From Streptomyces atroolivaceus (lineage in GTDB: Bacteria; Actinomycetota; Actinomycetes; Streptomycetales; Streptomycetaceae): 64,000 nt of DNA. Made by a program: the position numbers and the translations under genes. The stretch is taken from assembly GCF_000717025.1 (NCBI RefSeq), contig NZ_JNXG01000022.1:1-64000 (forward strand), given 5' to 3'. The notes under the pieces are model-generated. The model worked only from the letters and a program-made list of their open reading frames with translations, was not told the DNA's origin and searched no databases. Numbering within the stretch: position 1 is the first letter of the stretch; every line of letters begins with the position of its first letter. This document shows, one piece after another, positions 17,312 to 26,598 of this stretch.

Positions 17312-18601
17312 TCAACCTTTCCACACCGGGTCGGCCAGCCCGAGGTGCGACCTCAGCGTGGAGCCGGTGTATTCCGAGCGGAAGACTCCGCGTTCCTGGA
17401 GGAGCGGGACGACCCGGTCGACGAAGTCGTCGAGGCCGCCCGGGGTGAGATGCGGTACGAGGATGAATCCGTCGGCCGCGTCCCCGGCTACGAACATCGC
17501 CAGTTCGCCGGCGACCGTCTCCGGGGAGCCGATGAAGGACTGCCGCGCCGTCGTCTCGATGACCGTCTGACGGATGGACAGCCCCTTGGCCTCGGACAGC
17601 GCCCGCCATCTCGCGGCCACGGCCTGCGGGTCCGCGACCCGGGCCCTGCCCTGGACCATGTTCGATCCGGGGTCCGGATCGATGTCGGGGAGGGGCCCGT
17701 CGGGATCGTAGGAGGAGAGGTCGAGGCCCCAGACCTGTTCGAGGGCGAGGATCGCGTTCTGCGGGGAGACCTGCTTGCGGCGGATCTCGGCGGCGTTCCG
17801 GTGGGCCTCCGCGTCGGTGTCTCCCAGGACGACGGTGACCCCGGGCATGATCTTCAGGTCGTCCCGCCCTCGGCCGTACTTCTCCAGCCGGGACTTGACG
17901 TCGGCGTAGAAGACGCGTCCGGCTTCCAGGGTGCCGTGCCGGGTGAAGATGACGTCGGCCGTGGACGCGGCGAACTCCCGGCCCTCGTCGGAGTCCCCGG
18001 CCTGGATGACCACCGGGTGCCCCTGGGGCGAGCGGGGGACGGTGAATTCCCCGCTGATGTCGAAGTGCGGGCCCGAGTGCGCGAACGGCCGCGAGGTGCC
18101 GTCCGGTGTCCAGGTGTCCCACAACTCCCGTGCCGTGGCGACGAACTCGGCCGCCCGGGTGTACCGGTCGGCCCGGTCGAGGTATCCGCCACGACGGAAG
18201 TTCTCGCCGGTGAAGGCGTCCGACGAGGTCACCACGTTCCATGCGGCGCGGCCCGCGCTGAGGTGGTCGAGTGTGGCGAGGCGGCGGGCGAGTTCGTACG
18301 GCTCGTTGAAGGTCGCGTTGACCGTGGCGGCCAGTCCGAGGCGCTCGGTGACGGCGGCCAGTGCGTTCAGGACGGTGAGGGATTCCGGGCGCCCCACCAC
18401 GTCGAGATCGTGGATGCGGCCGTTGTGCTCGCGCAGGCGCAGCCCTTCGGCGAGGAAGAAGAAGTCGAACTTCCCGCGCTCCGCGGTCCTGGCCAGGTGC
18501 TCGAAGGACGCGAATTCGATCTGGCTCCGCGAGCGGGGATCGGCCCACACGGTGGTGCTGTTGACGCCCGGGAAATGGGCGGCCAGGTGCATCTGCTTCA
18601 T
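17312..18601 (-). CDS. NtaA/SnaA/DszA-type FMN-dependent monooxygenase
   Basis: 429 aa luciferase-like TIM-barrel flavoenzyme. ATG 18601 has GGAGG 7 nt upstream and gives the typical start MHLAAHFPGVN; the long frame upstream overlaps the previous gene and is not used. Family markers: FDFFFLAEGLRL, LGLAATVNATFNEPYELAR, RAAWNVVTSS, and HPVVIQAGDSDEGREFAA. The family uses FMNH2 from a separate reductase to oxidise C-S, C-N or similar bonds (DszA, SnaA, NtaA, CmoJ types). With amino-acid ABC transporters and a Cys leader nearby, I infer oxidation of S-modified amino acids or other organosulfur compounds. Overlaps the upstream LLM gene by ATGA. Confidence 0.88.
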   Translation of the reverse strand: MKQMHLAAHFPGVNSTTVWADPRSRSQIEFASFEHLARTAERGKFDFFFLAEGLRLREHNGRIHDLDVVGRPESLTVLNALAAVTERLGLAATVNATFNEPYELARRLATLDHLSAGRAAWNVVTSSDAFTGENFRRGGYLDRADRYTRAAEFVATARELWDTWTPDGTSRPFAHSGPHFDISGEFTVPRSPQGHPVVIQAGDSDEGREFAASTADVIFTRHGTLEAGRVFYADVKSRLEKYGRGRDDLKIMPGVTVVLGDTDAEAHRNAAEIRRKQVSPQNAILALEQVWGLDLSSYDPDGPLPDIDPDPGSNMVQGRARVADPQAVAARWRALSEAKGLSIRQTVIETTARQSFIGSPETVAGELAMFVAGDAADGFILVPHLTPGGLDDFVDRVVPLLQERGVFRSEYTGSTLRSHLGLADPVWKG

Positions 18602-19674
18602 GAGGTCACCTCCGAGGCCCTCGCATGTGTGTAGCGGTTGGCCGGCCGGCTCAGCCCGAGGTGCTCGCGGAGCGTGCCGCCCGGGTGGAAGGTGCGGAAC
18701 AGGCTGCGGTGCTGGAGCAGGGCCACGGTTCCGTTGACGATCCTCTCGAGGTCGCGCTCCGGTGTGATGGGGGTGAGGTGGAAGCCGTCCACGGCTCCGC
18801 CCCGGTGCCACTGGGTGATGAGTTCGGCGAGGTCCACCGGGCCGCCCCGGAAGTAGGTCCCCCGCCCGGCGAGCTGCGGGCCGCTCTCCAGTCCGGGTTC
18901 GGGTGCCGTCTCGGCGTCCCCGAGGTCGACGGTGAGGGCGACCAGGACCCGGAGGCTGTCGGGGTCCCGGCCGTGTGCCGCGGCACCGCGGCGCAGGTCG
19001 TCGCGGAGCGAGGCCGCCTGCCCGGGTGAGGTGGCCCGTACGTGGACGACGTCGGCGTGCCGCGCGGCGGGCTCCCGTGAGGGCCCGCTCGTGCCGTCGA
19101 TGACGGTGACGGGGCGGCCTTGCGGCGGCCTGGGCACGATGGCCGGGCCCCGGACGGAGAAGGTGCTTCCCTCGAAGTCGATGTGGTGCAGCCTGTCGCG
19201 GTCGATGAAGCGGCCGCTGGCGACGTCCCGGATCTCCGCGTCGTCCTCCCAGCTGTCCCACAGCCTCGCCCCGGCGTCGGCGACCTCTCCCGCCTCCTGC
19301 CACAGCGCGGTGGCGGGTGCCGCCGGGCGCCGGCCGAACAGCCGTGCCTCGGCCTCGGTCGTCGACACGTCGGCCAGCCAGCCCGCCCGGCCCTTGCTGA
19401 CCCAGTCGAGGGTGGCGACGGCGGACGAGACGTGGAACGGCTCGGTGTGGGTGGTGGTGACGGTCGGCACGAGACCGATCCGGGTGGTGGCCGGGGCGAC
19501 GCGGGCCAGTACGGCGAGCGCGTCGGGACCGGGACGGGCGAAGGAGTCGCTCAGGGTGACGTAGTCGAGCGCGCCCCCTTCGGCGAGGCGGGCGAGCGCG
19601 ACGTGGGAGGCGGCGTCGTAGCGTGGCGGGCCGCCGATCTCGGCGGCGAGGTGGAGTGGTCTGGTGGCGGGCAT
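18598..19674 (-). CDS. LLM-class flavin-dependent oxidoreductase
   Basis: 358 aa, a second luciferase-like flavin monooxygenase. Markers: LHLAAEIGGPPRY at the start, DYVTLSDSF, IGLVPTVTTTHTEPFHVSSAVATLDWVSKGRAGW, and a C-terminal VDGFHLTP. It shares the LLM barrel with its neighbour but is only distantly similar. It ends in an ATGA overlap with that gene and begins 16 nt after the binding-protein stop. Pairs of unlike LLM monooxygenases are usual in organosulfur operons, where each acts on a different substrate. No flavin reductase gene is seen in the window, so reduced flavin must come from elsewhere. Confidence 0.86.
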   Translation of the reverse strand: MPATRPLHLAAEIGGPPRYDAASHVALARLAEGGALDYVTLSDSFARPGPDALAVLARVAPATTRIGLVPTVTTTHTEPFHVSSAVATLDWVSKGRAGWLADVSTTEAEARLFGRRPAAPATALWQEAGEVADAGARLWDSWEDDAEIRDVASGRFIDRDRLHHIDFEGSTFSVRGPAIVPRPPQGRPVTVIDGTSGPSREPAARHADVVHVRATSPGQAASLRDDLRRGAAAHGRDPDSLRVLVALTVDLGDAETAPEPGLESGPQLAGRGTYFRGGPVDLAELITQWHRGGAVDGFHLTPITPERDLERIVNGTVALLQHRSLFRTFHPGGTLREHLGLSRPANRYTHARASEVTS

Positions 19675-19690
19675 GCGGGACCTCTCGGGG

Positions 19691-20665
19691 TCAGTTCTCG
19701 GTCTTGGGGAGGCCGGGCGGGTTGATCTCCGACTTCTCCACGGCCTCGTTGGACAGGCCCCAGCGCTTCAGCACCTCGCCGTACGAACCGTCCTGGATGA
19801 TGTGGTCGATCGCGGCCGCGTACGCCTCGGCGAGGCCGCTGCCCTTCTTCGTGGTCGCGGCGATCTTCCCCTGGACACCGTCACCGCCGCCGGAGAGCGT
19901 GCCGACGATCTCGGACTGCCCGGCCGACGCCACGTGGTAGTTGGCGGAAGGGCTCGGGCCGAGGTAGGCGTCGATGCGGCCCGACTGGAGGGCCAGGTAG
20001 TAGTCGGTGTCCTTCTGGAAGTACTTGATCTCCACCGGCTCGCGCCCGGCCTTTACGTTCTCCTCGCTCCAGTCGACGAGGATCTTCTCCTGGTTGGTGC
20101 CCGAGGAGACGGAGATGGTCTTCCCCGCCACGTCGGCCGGGCCCTTCACCTTCCAGCCGGAGCCCTTCTTGGCCTCGAAGGCGATGTTGTCGAGCCGGTA
20201 GGTCGCGAAGTCGTACTTCTCCTTGCGCTCCTCGGTCACGGTGACGTTGGAGAGGACCCCGTCGAACTTGGAGCTGTCGAGACCGACGAAGAGGTTCTCC
20301 CAGGAGACCTCCTCGAACTCCGGCTTCAGGCCCAGCGTGTCGGCGATCAGGGTGGCGAGGTCGATCTCGCTGCCGATCCGGGTCCTGTCGTCGGTCGCGT
20401 AGAAGCCGAGCGGTGGTGAGGCGTCGGCGCTCGCGCCCAGCCGGAGCGTGCCGCGCTCGCGGACGGCGTCGGGCACCCGGGCCGCGATGGCGTCCACCTT
20501 CTCGCCCCTGATCCGGTTCTGGTCGGGGCCGATGTTGATCCCGGTGTCCTTCTCGCCCTTGGGACGGATCACGTCCTCGCCCGCGTCGCTGCTGCCGCAC
20601 GCGGTGAGCAGCCCTGCGGCGGTGAGGGCGGCGAGAGCGACGGCGAGGGTGCGGTGGACGGACAC
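19691..20665 (-). CDS. Amino-acid-type ABC transporter substrate-binding lipoprotein
   Basis: 324 aa, solute-binding family 3. GTG 20665 is chosen because AAGGAG lies 7 nt upstream; an in-frame ATG at 20692 does not have one. The lipobox is LLTAC near residue 21. Family features: LRLGASADASPPLGF, the polar loop SEIDLATLIADTLGL, FDGVLSNVTVTEERKEKYDF and a C-terminal GYGEVLKRWGLS-type stretch. It is anchored outside the membrane and delivers ligand to the two permeases in this operon. Ligand not readable; an S-containing amino acid is likely from context. Confidence 0.9.
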   Translation of the reverse strand: MSVHRTLAVALAALTAAGLLTACGSSDAGEDVIRPKGEKDTGINIGPDQNRIRGEKVDAIAARVPDAVRERGTLRLGASADASPPLGFYATDDRTRIGSEIDLATLIADTLGLKPEFEEVSWENLFVGLDSSKFDGVLSNVTVTEERKEKYDFATYRLDNIAFEAKKGSGWKVKGPADVAGKTISVSSGTNQEKILVDWSEENVKAGREPVEIKYFQKDTDYYLALQSGRIDAYLGPSPSANYHVASAGQSEIVGTLSGGGDGVQGKIAATTKKGSGLAEAYAAAIDHIIQDGSYGEVLKRWGLSNEAVEKSEINPPGLPKTEN

Positions 20666-20694
20666 GTGACTGCTCCTTGATCGGTGGGACATGC

Positions 20695-21486
20695 TCAGAG
20701 GACCTTCGAGAGGAAGGCGCGGGTGCGCTCCTGGACGGGACGGTCGAGTACGTCGGCGGGCGGCCCCTGCTCGACGATCCGTCCCTCGTCCATGAAGACG
20801 ACGGTGTCGGCCACCTCGCGGGCGAAACCGATCTCGTGCGTGACGACGATCATCGTGGTGCCCCCCCGGGCCAGATCCTTGATGACGTCGAGGACCTCGC
20901 CGACGAGTTCGGGGTCGAGCGCCGATGTCGGCTCGTCGAAGAGCAGCAGTTTCGGTTCCAGGGCCAGGGCGCGGGCGATCGCGACCCGCTGCTGCTGGCC
21001 CCCGGAGAGCTGCTTGGGATAGGCCCCGGCCTTCTCGGCGAGCCCGACGCGGGCCAGGAGCTTCTCCGCCGCGGCGACGGCGTCCTTGCGGGGGCGGCCC
21101 AGGGCCGCGATCGGGGCCTCGATGACGTTCTCGAGGACCGTGAGGTGCGGGAAGAGGTTGAAGTTCTGGAAGACGAAGCCGATCCGGGTGCGCTGACGCA
21201 GGACCTCGCGCTCGCGCAGCTCGTACAGCTTGTTGCCGGACCTGCGGTAGCCGACCAGGGTGCCGTCGACGCTGATCCAGCCCTGGTCGACCTTCTCCAG
21301 GTGGTTGATGGTGCGCAGCAGGGTGGACTTCCCCGACCCGGAGGGGCCGAGGACCACGGTCACCTCTCCGGCGCGTACGGACAGGTCGATGCCGCGCAGC
21401 ACCTCGAGCGGACCGAAGCTCTTGTGCACGGACCGGATCTCGACCATGGCGTCGGATCCCGTGGCTTCTTTCGTGGGTGCGCTCAT
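20695..21486 (-). CDS. Amino acid ABC transporter ATP-binding protein
   Basis: 263 aa. Walker [11 protein letters not shown]-loop [11 protein letters not shown], signature [14 protein letters not shown], Walker [13 protein letters not shown] and the switch His in VTHE all intact. Of the GlnQ/HisP polar-amino-acid type. ATGA overlap with the upstream permease stop; 29 nt before the binding-protein gene. It is the only ATPase of the locus and probably drives both permeases. Confidence 0.93.
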   Translation of the reverse strand: MSAPTKEATGSDAMVEIRSVHKSFGPLEVLRGIDLSVRAGEVTVVLGPSGSGKSTLLRTINHLEKVDQGWISVDGTLVGYRRSGNKLYELREREVLRQRTRIGFVFQNFNLFPHLTVLENVIEAPIAALGRPRKDAVAAAEKLLARVGLAEKAGAYPKQLSGGQQQRVAIARALALEPKLLLFDEPTSALDPELVGEVLDVIKDLARGGTTMIVVTHEIGFAREVADTVVFMDEGRIVEQGPPADVLDRPVQERTRAFLSKVL

Positions 21487-22385
21487 CGCACGGCCCCCTT
21501 GGCGTAGTGACGTTCGACGTAGTGCTGGAGGACGGAGAGCACGGTGGTCAGGAGGATGTACCAGACCGTGGCGACCATGAGCAGGGGCACCACCCGGCCG
21601 TTGCGGCCGTAGACGACCTGGACCTGGTAGAAGAGTTCGCCGATCGCCATCACGGAGACGATCGAGGTGCCCTTGAAGAGGGAGATGATCTCGTTGGCGG
21701 CGTTCGGCAGGATGGAGCGCATCGCCTGCGGCAGCACGATGCGCCGCAGCTGACGCAGCCGGGGGATCCCCAGGGCGGCGGCTGCTTCCAGCTGTCCGCC
21801 GTCCACGGCCAGTACGCCGCCCCGGACGATCTCCGCCGCGTACGCCGCCTGGTGCAGGGCGAGCCCCAGGACGGCCGCGCTCATCGCGCCGACGAGGTTC
21901 ATCGTGTCGAAGGCGACGAATCCGGGCCCGAAGGGGATACCGAACTGGAGCTCCTTGTAGAGGTACGCCAGGTTGAACCAGAACAGCAGTTGGACGATGA
22001 GCGGGATCGAACGGAACGCCCAGATGTACGCGTACGAGACCCCCCTGAGGAACGGGCTGGCGGAGAGCCGCATGAAGGCCAGGACGATGCCGAGCGCGAA
22101 GCCGATGACCGTGCCGTAGAAGGTCAGCTGCAGGGTGACCCAGACGGCGTGGAGGATGGTCTCGGTGGTGACGAAGCGGGCGAAGACATCCCATTCCCAG
22201 CCGGGGTTGGTGATCAGGCCGTTCAGGAACTGGGCGAGCAGCACGGCCGTGGCGGCGACGGCCACCCACCGCCAGGGGTGGCGGACGGGGACGACCTTCA
22301 GCGCCGCGTACTCGTCGGCGGCCGGCTTCTCGCCGGGTTCGGTCGGGGCCGGTGGATGGATGGGTGGATCGCTGGTCAGCGACAT
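21483..22385 (-). CDS. Amino acid ABC transporter permease
   Basis: 300 aa with an N-terminal Pro-rich cytoplasmic tail, then a HisM/GlnP-type inner-membrane domain with about five to six membrane segments. The EAA loop that contacts the ATPase is [26 protein letters not shown]. It pairs with the similar permease three genes upstream, probably as a heterodimer. The C-terminus overlaps the ATPase start by 4 nt. Confidence 0.9.
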   Translation of the reverse strand: MSLTSDPPIHPPAPTEPGEKPAADEYAALKVVPVRHPWRWVAVAATAVLLAQFLNGLITNPGWEWDVFARFVTTETILHAVWVTLQLTFYGTVIGFALGIVLAFMRLSASPFLRGVSYAYIWAFRSIPLIVQLLFWFNLAYLYKELQFGIPFGPGFVAFDTMNLVGAMSAAVLGLALHQAAYAAEIVRGGVLAVDGGQLEAAAALGIPRLRQLRRIVLPQAMRSILPNAANEIISLFKGTSIVSVMAIGELFYQVQVVYGRNGRVVPLLMVATVWYILLTTVLSVLQHYVERHYAKGAVR

Positions 22386-22430
22386 GGTGGAGGTTCCTCC
22401 GGGACAGAAGTGCGGAACGGGGTGCCGTGC

Positions 22431-24272
22431 TCACGCGGTGAGGCGGTCCGGACAGGAGAGGTCGCGCAGGAACGCGAGCACCGTGCGGGCGGTGGCGTCG
22501 TTCTGCCGGAAAGCCGGGCCGCCGGTGCGCGGCCGGGTGAAGGCACCGCTGGCGCGCGCGGTGGTGTACGGGCCGAGGGCGAAGCGGCGCGGGTGGGGGC
22601 GGCCGTCGCGGTCCAGGATCCGGCCGTCGGCGGGGTCGACGGAGAGCAGCCCCGTGTCGGTGCCGGCGGCCCCGTCCTCGTACAGCCCGCGCAGCAGAGG
22701 GCTGCGGGTCGTGCGCAGCGACGGGTCGGGCAGCCGGGCCTCGACCAGGGCGCGGGCATCGGTCCGGGCGCCGGGCACGGTGGCGCTGCGGGCGCGGAAG
22801 ACGCCGTTCTCCTCGTCGGCCTCGACGGTCATGCCCGCGCCGAGGAACCGGACGACGCCGGCCCGCGAGAGGGCGAGGAGCTGGCGCAGCCGGGGCCCGG
22901 GCGGTCCGGAGGCGAGGTAGCTGAAGAAGCCGTGCCACCGCTGCCCCGTGTCGCCGAGACGGGTCAACTGCCCGTAGACGGAGAGCAGTCCGAGGAACAC
23001 GGCGAGGTCGGGACTGTGCCGGGGGTCGTGCCGGCGTTCGAGGTCGGCCGTGATGTAGGCGCGCAGCCCGTCCTGCAGTGAGTCGTACGAGTCGTGGCGC
23101 ACCCCGTCGAGCGGGTGGTCGAGGGCGTCGAGGTCGAGCCGGTCCGCGGGATCGGGGACGGCCGAGGCGACGAGGGCCGCGAACTCGGGGCTGCCGGTAT
23201 CGGCGGCGGCGTACTTCTCCTCGAAGTCGGCCGGATGCATGGCGGTGCGCTCGGGATGGGCGGTGAACAGCCGGTGGTAGTGGGCGTGGCCCAGCTCCTT
23301 GGCGACCAGCGGCCACAGGTCACGCCGGAAGTCCACGGGGCCGGGGCGGTTCAGGATCTCCTCCACCACGCCGGGGCCGAAGTGGTGCGGGAGAGGCGGC
23401 CGTTCGCCCTGCCAGGTGTAGCCGATCTTGGAGTGGTACGGGACGCCTCGCCGCGACCCGACGTACAGGACGGGCTCCCGGCCGGAGGGGACGTACGTCC
23501 CGTTCTCGTGGCGACCCCCGCGCCCCTCGGTGAGCAGCACCATCAGGTCGATGAAGGCGAGACCGAAGCCGCGCACGAGGACGGGTTCCCCCGCGGGCAG
23601 GGCCGTCAGGTCGGTGTCGGCGGTGAAGTCGGGAGGCAGGTGGACCAGTCCGTGACGTGCGGCGAAGGCGGCCAGTTCCTGCTGCTCCGCGTCCGGTTCG
23701 GCGTCGAGGTGGCCGACGGTGAGGACGACGAGGTCGGCGACGAGCGGCTCGGCGCGCCCCTGGATCCGGACGCGTTGCCGGCCGCCGCGAGGCCCTTGGA
23801 CGCTCAGTGCGCGGCCGGTGTGCTCGTGGACGGTGATGCCCGACGGGAGCGCGGCGAGCGCCTGCTCGTACACCCAGCGCAGATAGGCGCTCTGCAGCCT
23901 CCGGCTGGGGAAGTCCTGGTCGCCGAGGCCGTGGATCTCCTCCAGCACCCCGGGGCCGGCCGAGATGACGGCCCGTCCGTCGCGGACGTCCGCGGCCCAG
24001 GTGTGCAGGGCGGGGCCCGGCCGGACGGGGCCGTCGAGCTGGACCGTGTCGTCGGTGAACATGGTGACGTCCTCGGCCATGGAGTTCATCCAGAGCAGCG
24101 GGGACTGGTCCTTCCGCCATATCCGGCCCCCGCCCGGCGGGTACGGGTCGACGAGGTGGATGTCCAGGGGCCGGCCGCCGTACAGCTCGGCGGCGTTGGC
24201 GGCGATGCGTTCGATGACGCCGGTCCCGCGCGGTCCGGCGCCGATGACCACGAGGGCGGGAGCACCGGTCAT
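22431..24272 (-). CDS. FAD/NAD(P)-binding protein in the sulfur ABC operon
   Basis: 613 aa. N-terminal dinucleotide motif [15 protein letters not shown] (GxGxxG) within the NAD_binding_9-type domain; [13 protein letters not shown] and [14 protein letters not shown] are further family stretches. ATG 24272 overlaps the stop of the upstream permease (ATGA); it ends 45 nt before the next permease. So an oxidoreductase-like gene is placed between the two subunits of one transporter. It could supply or use flavin in the same pathway as the LLM monooxygenases. Reaction unknown. Confidence 0.83.
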   Translation of the reverse strand: MTGAPALVVIGAGPRGTGVIERIAANAAELYGGRPLDIHLVDPYPPGGGRIWRKDQSPLLWMNSMAEDVTMFTDDTVQLDGPVRPGPALHTWAADVRDGRAVISAGPGVLEEIHGLGDQDFPSRRLQSAYLRWVYEQALAALPSGITVHEHTGRALSVQGPRGGRQRVRIQGRAEPLVADLVVLTVGHLDAEPDAEQQELAAFAARHGLVHLPPDFTADTDLTALPAGEPVLVRGFGLAFIDLMVLLTEGRGGRHENGTYVPSGREPVLYVGSRRGVPYHSKIGYTWQGERPPLPHHFGPGVVEEILNRPGPVDFRRDLWPLVAKELGHAHYHRLFTAHPERTAMHPADFEEKYAAADTGSPEFAALVASAVPDPADRLDLDALDHPLDGVRHDSYDSLQDGLRAYITADLERRHDPRHSPDLAVFLGLLSVYGQLTRLGDTGQRWHGFFSYLASGPPGPRLRQLLALSRAGVVRFLGAGMTVEADEENGVFRARSATVPGARTDARALVEARLPDPSLRTTRSPLLRGLYEDGAAGTDTGLLSVDPADGRILDRDGRPHPRRFALGPYTTARASGAFTRPRTGGPAFRQNDATARTVLAFLRDLSCPDRLTA

Positions 24273-25135
24273 CGTGTGCCCGCCGTGCCGCGTGCGTAGT
24301 GGCGTTCGACGTAGTACTGGCCGATGGACAGGAGCGAGGTGACGGCCACGTACCAGAGCGTGGCGACCAGCAGCAGCGGGATGACCTCGTAGGTGCGGTG
24401 GTAGACGAGCTGTACGGAGTAGAGCAGGTCCTGCACGGCGATGATGCTGACGATCGAGGTGCCCTTCAGCGTCCCGATCAGCATGTTCCCGGCGGGCGGC
24501 ACGATGGACCGCATGGCCTGGGGCAGCACGATCCGGCGGAGCCGGCGCCAGGGCCCGAGGCCGAGCGACTGGGCGGCCTCCAGCTGTCCGCGCTCGACGG
24601 AGAGGATGCCGCCGCGGACGACTTCGGCGGCATACGCGGCCTCGTGGAGCGTGAGGCCGATGACGGCGACGGTGATCGGGCTCAGCAGGTTGACCGTGTC
24701 GACGCCGAGGATCTGCGGGTAGAGGGCGCCGATGTTGAACCAGAAGAGCAGCTGGACCAGGATCGGTGTCGACCTGAAGAGCCAGATGTAACCCCAGCTC
24801 ACCGCCTGGAGAACCCGGTTGCCGGAGAGCCGGAACACCGCCAGCAGGGTGCCGAGGGCGAAGCCGAGCACCATGACGAGGGCGGTGAGCCACAGGGTGA
24901 GGCCGAGGCCCCGCAGCACGGCGTCGGTCGTGAGGTACTCGCCCACGACGCCCCACTGGAAGGCGTCGTTGCGGACGACGGAGACCAGGGCGCCCGCGAG
25001 GAGGAGCAGTACGACAACGGCCGCCGCCCACTGGCCGGTCCGGCGTACGGGGACGATGCGCGGGGTTTCCTCGCCGGCGTTCCCGCCAGGCGGGAAGGGA
25101 AGTGACGGGGCATGGATTTCTGTCTGCGCGGACAT
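24269..25135 (-). CDS. Amino acid ABC transporter permease (first gene of the operon)
   Basis: 288 aa. ATG 25135 is chosen for GGAG 7 nt upstream; longer in-frame starts read into the intergenic region. HisM-type membrane domain with EAA loop [27 protein letters not shown] cytoplasmic tail precedes the first membrane segment (WAAAVVVLLLLAGALVSVV). First gene of an eight-gene minus-strand operon reaching 16501. Confidence 0.9.
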   Translation of the reverse strand: MSAQTEIHAPSLPFPPGGNAGEETPRIVPVRRTGQWAAAVVVLLLLAGALVSVVRNDAFQWGVVGEYLTTDAVLRGLGLTLWLTALVMVLGFALGTLLAVFRLSGNRVLQAVSWGYIWLFRSTPILVQLLFWFNIGALYPQILGVDTVNLLSPITVAVIGLTLHEAAYAAEVVRGGILSVERGQLEAAQSLGLGPWRRLRRIVLPQAMRSIVPPAGNMLIGTLKGTSIVSIIAVQDLLYSVQLVYHRTYEVIPLLLVATLWYVAVTSLLSIGQYYVERHYARGTAGTR

Positions 25136-25330
25136 GCGAAGGCTCCGTGGATGCAGAGATCGAACACGGGGCGTGCCTTCAGCGCGGAACACAACGTGGA
25201 CCGGGCCCCTCAGCGCCGGTCCGCTCCTGAGAAAAGCGCCATCCCGGTGCCGTTGTCAAGCTTGTCCGCAGTGTGAGCCGTACGTCTCATGTCGGTTGAC
25301 GCACAACCGGATGCCTGTTCCACTTGGGCC
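25136..25330. promoter_or_regulatory. divergent control region of the two sulfur transcripts
   Basis: Lies between the minus-strand permease start and the + strand leader ORF. TTGACG at 25296-25301 (+) and a minus-strand TTGACA at 25253-25258 are plausible -35 boxes, but no convincing -10 boxes follow at 16-18 nt. No second leader ORF of the R-x-H-I-D type was found on the minus strand. Confidence 0.3.
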
Positions 25331-25402
25331 ATGCATTCGCAGCAGTGGCTGGTCACCCGCTCCCACATCGACTTCGGTCGCGTGTGGTCCTGTTCCTGTT
25401 GA
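25331..25402 (+). CDS. Cys-rich leader peptide, probable cysteine-responsive attenuator
   Basis: 23-codon ORF starting ATG 25331, ending TGA 25400-25402. The core TRSHIDFGRVWS followed by C-S-C fits the R-x-H-[IV]-D-[LF]-x-R leader peptides that precede sulfur-uptake genes in actinobacteria, with the Cys codons at the very end. A stall of ribosomes at those Cys codons when cysteine is short would alter the downstream RNA fold. The next gene, a binding-protein lipoprotein, starts 183 nt later. I see no strong classical terminator in that gap, so the exact switch is unclear. Confidence 0.72.
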   Translation: MHSQQWLVTRSHIDFGRVWSCSC

Positions 25403-25585
25403 GCTGACCCCGCTGCGTTTCCGCTCCTCCCGCTCGCGCCCCCGTCGGCGCTCGAGCGAAATCCCCTGCGTGCCTTCACGTACACAGCGTCGCTCCGCCC
25501 TCCCCTCGTACAGCTGATCTCCCGCACCCACGCTCCCTGCCCGTCGGGCACCGGAGCGCGGTCGACGAACCGGAGAAACTCCGTC

Positions 25586-26518
25586 ATGCCCCGATCCCGG
25601 CACAACGCCGCCTTCGCGCTGATCACCGTGGCCGCCCTCTCGCTGACCGCGTGCGGATCGGGGGACCCGGCGGACCCCCAGGCCGGTCCCGCGGGCAGGG
25701 CGAAGACCCCGACGACCGATGTGGTCTCGGCGGTGAAGAAGAACGAGGCCGCGGCGGAGCTGCTGCCCGCCGGCGTGCGCGCCTCGGGCACGCTCTCCCT
25801 CGCGTCCAGCGTCGGCGCCCCGCCAGGGGCGTTCTACGAGGAGGACGGGAAGACGCTCGCGGGCGCCGACATCGACTTCGCGGACGCGGTGGCGAAGTCG
25901 CTCGGGCTGGAGCTGAAGCGCGAAGTCGCCTCGTTCGAGGCGATCCTGCCGGCACTCGGCAGCGGCAAGTACGACCTGGGGACCGGCAACTTCGGGGTGA
26001 CGGACGAGCGCCGGAAGACGATCGACTTCGTCACGTACATCAACGACGGGCAGGGCTTCGCCGTCCGTGACGACAGCAAGCTGAAGGAGGTCACCGATCT
26101 CACACAGCTCTGCGGCCTGACCGTCGGCACCGGCGCCGGAACCACCTTCGAGGCGACTCTGGAGGAGAACAAGCACCGGTGCGCCGACGCCGGCGAGAAG
26201 CCGTACGAGGTCAAGACGTACGCCGATCAGGCCGCCGTCTGGATCTCGCTCCAGCAGGGCCGCAGTGACGTCCTGATGTCCACGATCAACGGACTGCGCT
26301 ACGCCGTGACCCAGATGGACGGGCTGCGCTTCCTCAACGAGTTCAAGCGGCTCGACGTCGGGTTCGCCTTCAAGAAGGGCACCCCGCTGGCTCCCGCCTT
26401 CCAGGCCGCGGTCAACGGTCTCCAGGAGGACGGGACCTACGACCGCATCCTGAAGAAGTGGGGTACCGGGAAGTCGGCGATCGAGACGTCGCAGATCTCT
26501 CCGCCCGAGATCAAGTGA
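25586..26518 (+). CDS. Amino-acid-type ABC substrate-binding lipoprotein (leader-controlled)
   Basis: 310 aa, solute-binding family 3. Signal peptide with lipobox LSLTAC; then GTLSLASSVGAPPGAF, DIDFADAVAKSLGLELK, YDLGTGNFGVTDERRKTIDF and a C-terminal YDRILKKWG. It is the second binding protein of this locus and stands alone on the + strand. The ATG is preceded by GGAG in a small GGAG-AAA-CTCC hairpin. It probably feeds the divergent permease pair with a different ligand than the protein encoded at 19691. Controlled by the Cys leader upstream. Confidence 0.9.
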   Translation: MPRSRHNAAFALITVAALSLTACGSGDPADPQAGPAGRAKTPTTDVVSAVKKNEAAAELLPAGVRASGTLSLASSVGAPPGAFYEEDGKTLAGADIDFADAVAKSLGLELKREVASFEAILPALGSGKYDLGTGNFGVTDERRKTIDFVTYINDGQGFAVRDDSKLKEVTDLTQLCGLTVGTGAGTTFEATLEENKHRCADAGEKPYEVKTYADQAAVWISLQQGRSDVLMSTINGLRYAVTQMDGLRFLNEFKRLDVGFAFKKGTPLAPAFQAAVNGLQEDGTYDRILKKWGTGKSAIETSQISPPEIK

Positions 26519-26571
26519 ATCCGGAGGGTGCGGCTGCCTGACGCCACATCAGCGACGGCTGCCCGGCGTCG

Positions 26572-26589
26572 GGGCGGCAACCGCCGCCC
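26572..26589. terminator. short hairpin, possible bidirectional terminator
   Basis: GGGCGGC, loop AACC, GCCGCCC between the convergent stops of the binding-protein gene (26518) and the DUF5685 gene (26599). Only 7 bp. Confidence 0.45.
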
Positions 26590-26598
26590 GGCGCCGGA

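Noticed and set aside
18602..19303. A long in-frame N-terminal extension of the FMN monooxygenase
   Set aside because: It overlaps the upstream LLM gene fully; the ATG at 18601 has its own ribosome binding site.
25570..25588. GGAG-AAA-CTCC hairpin over the ribosome binding site of the leader-controlled binding protein
   Set aside because: Only 4 bp; too weak to call a switch on its own.
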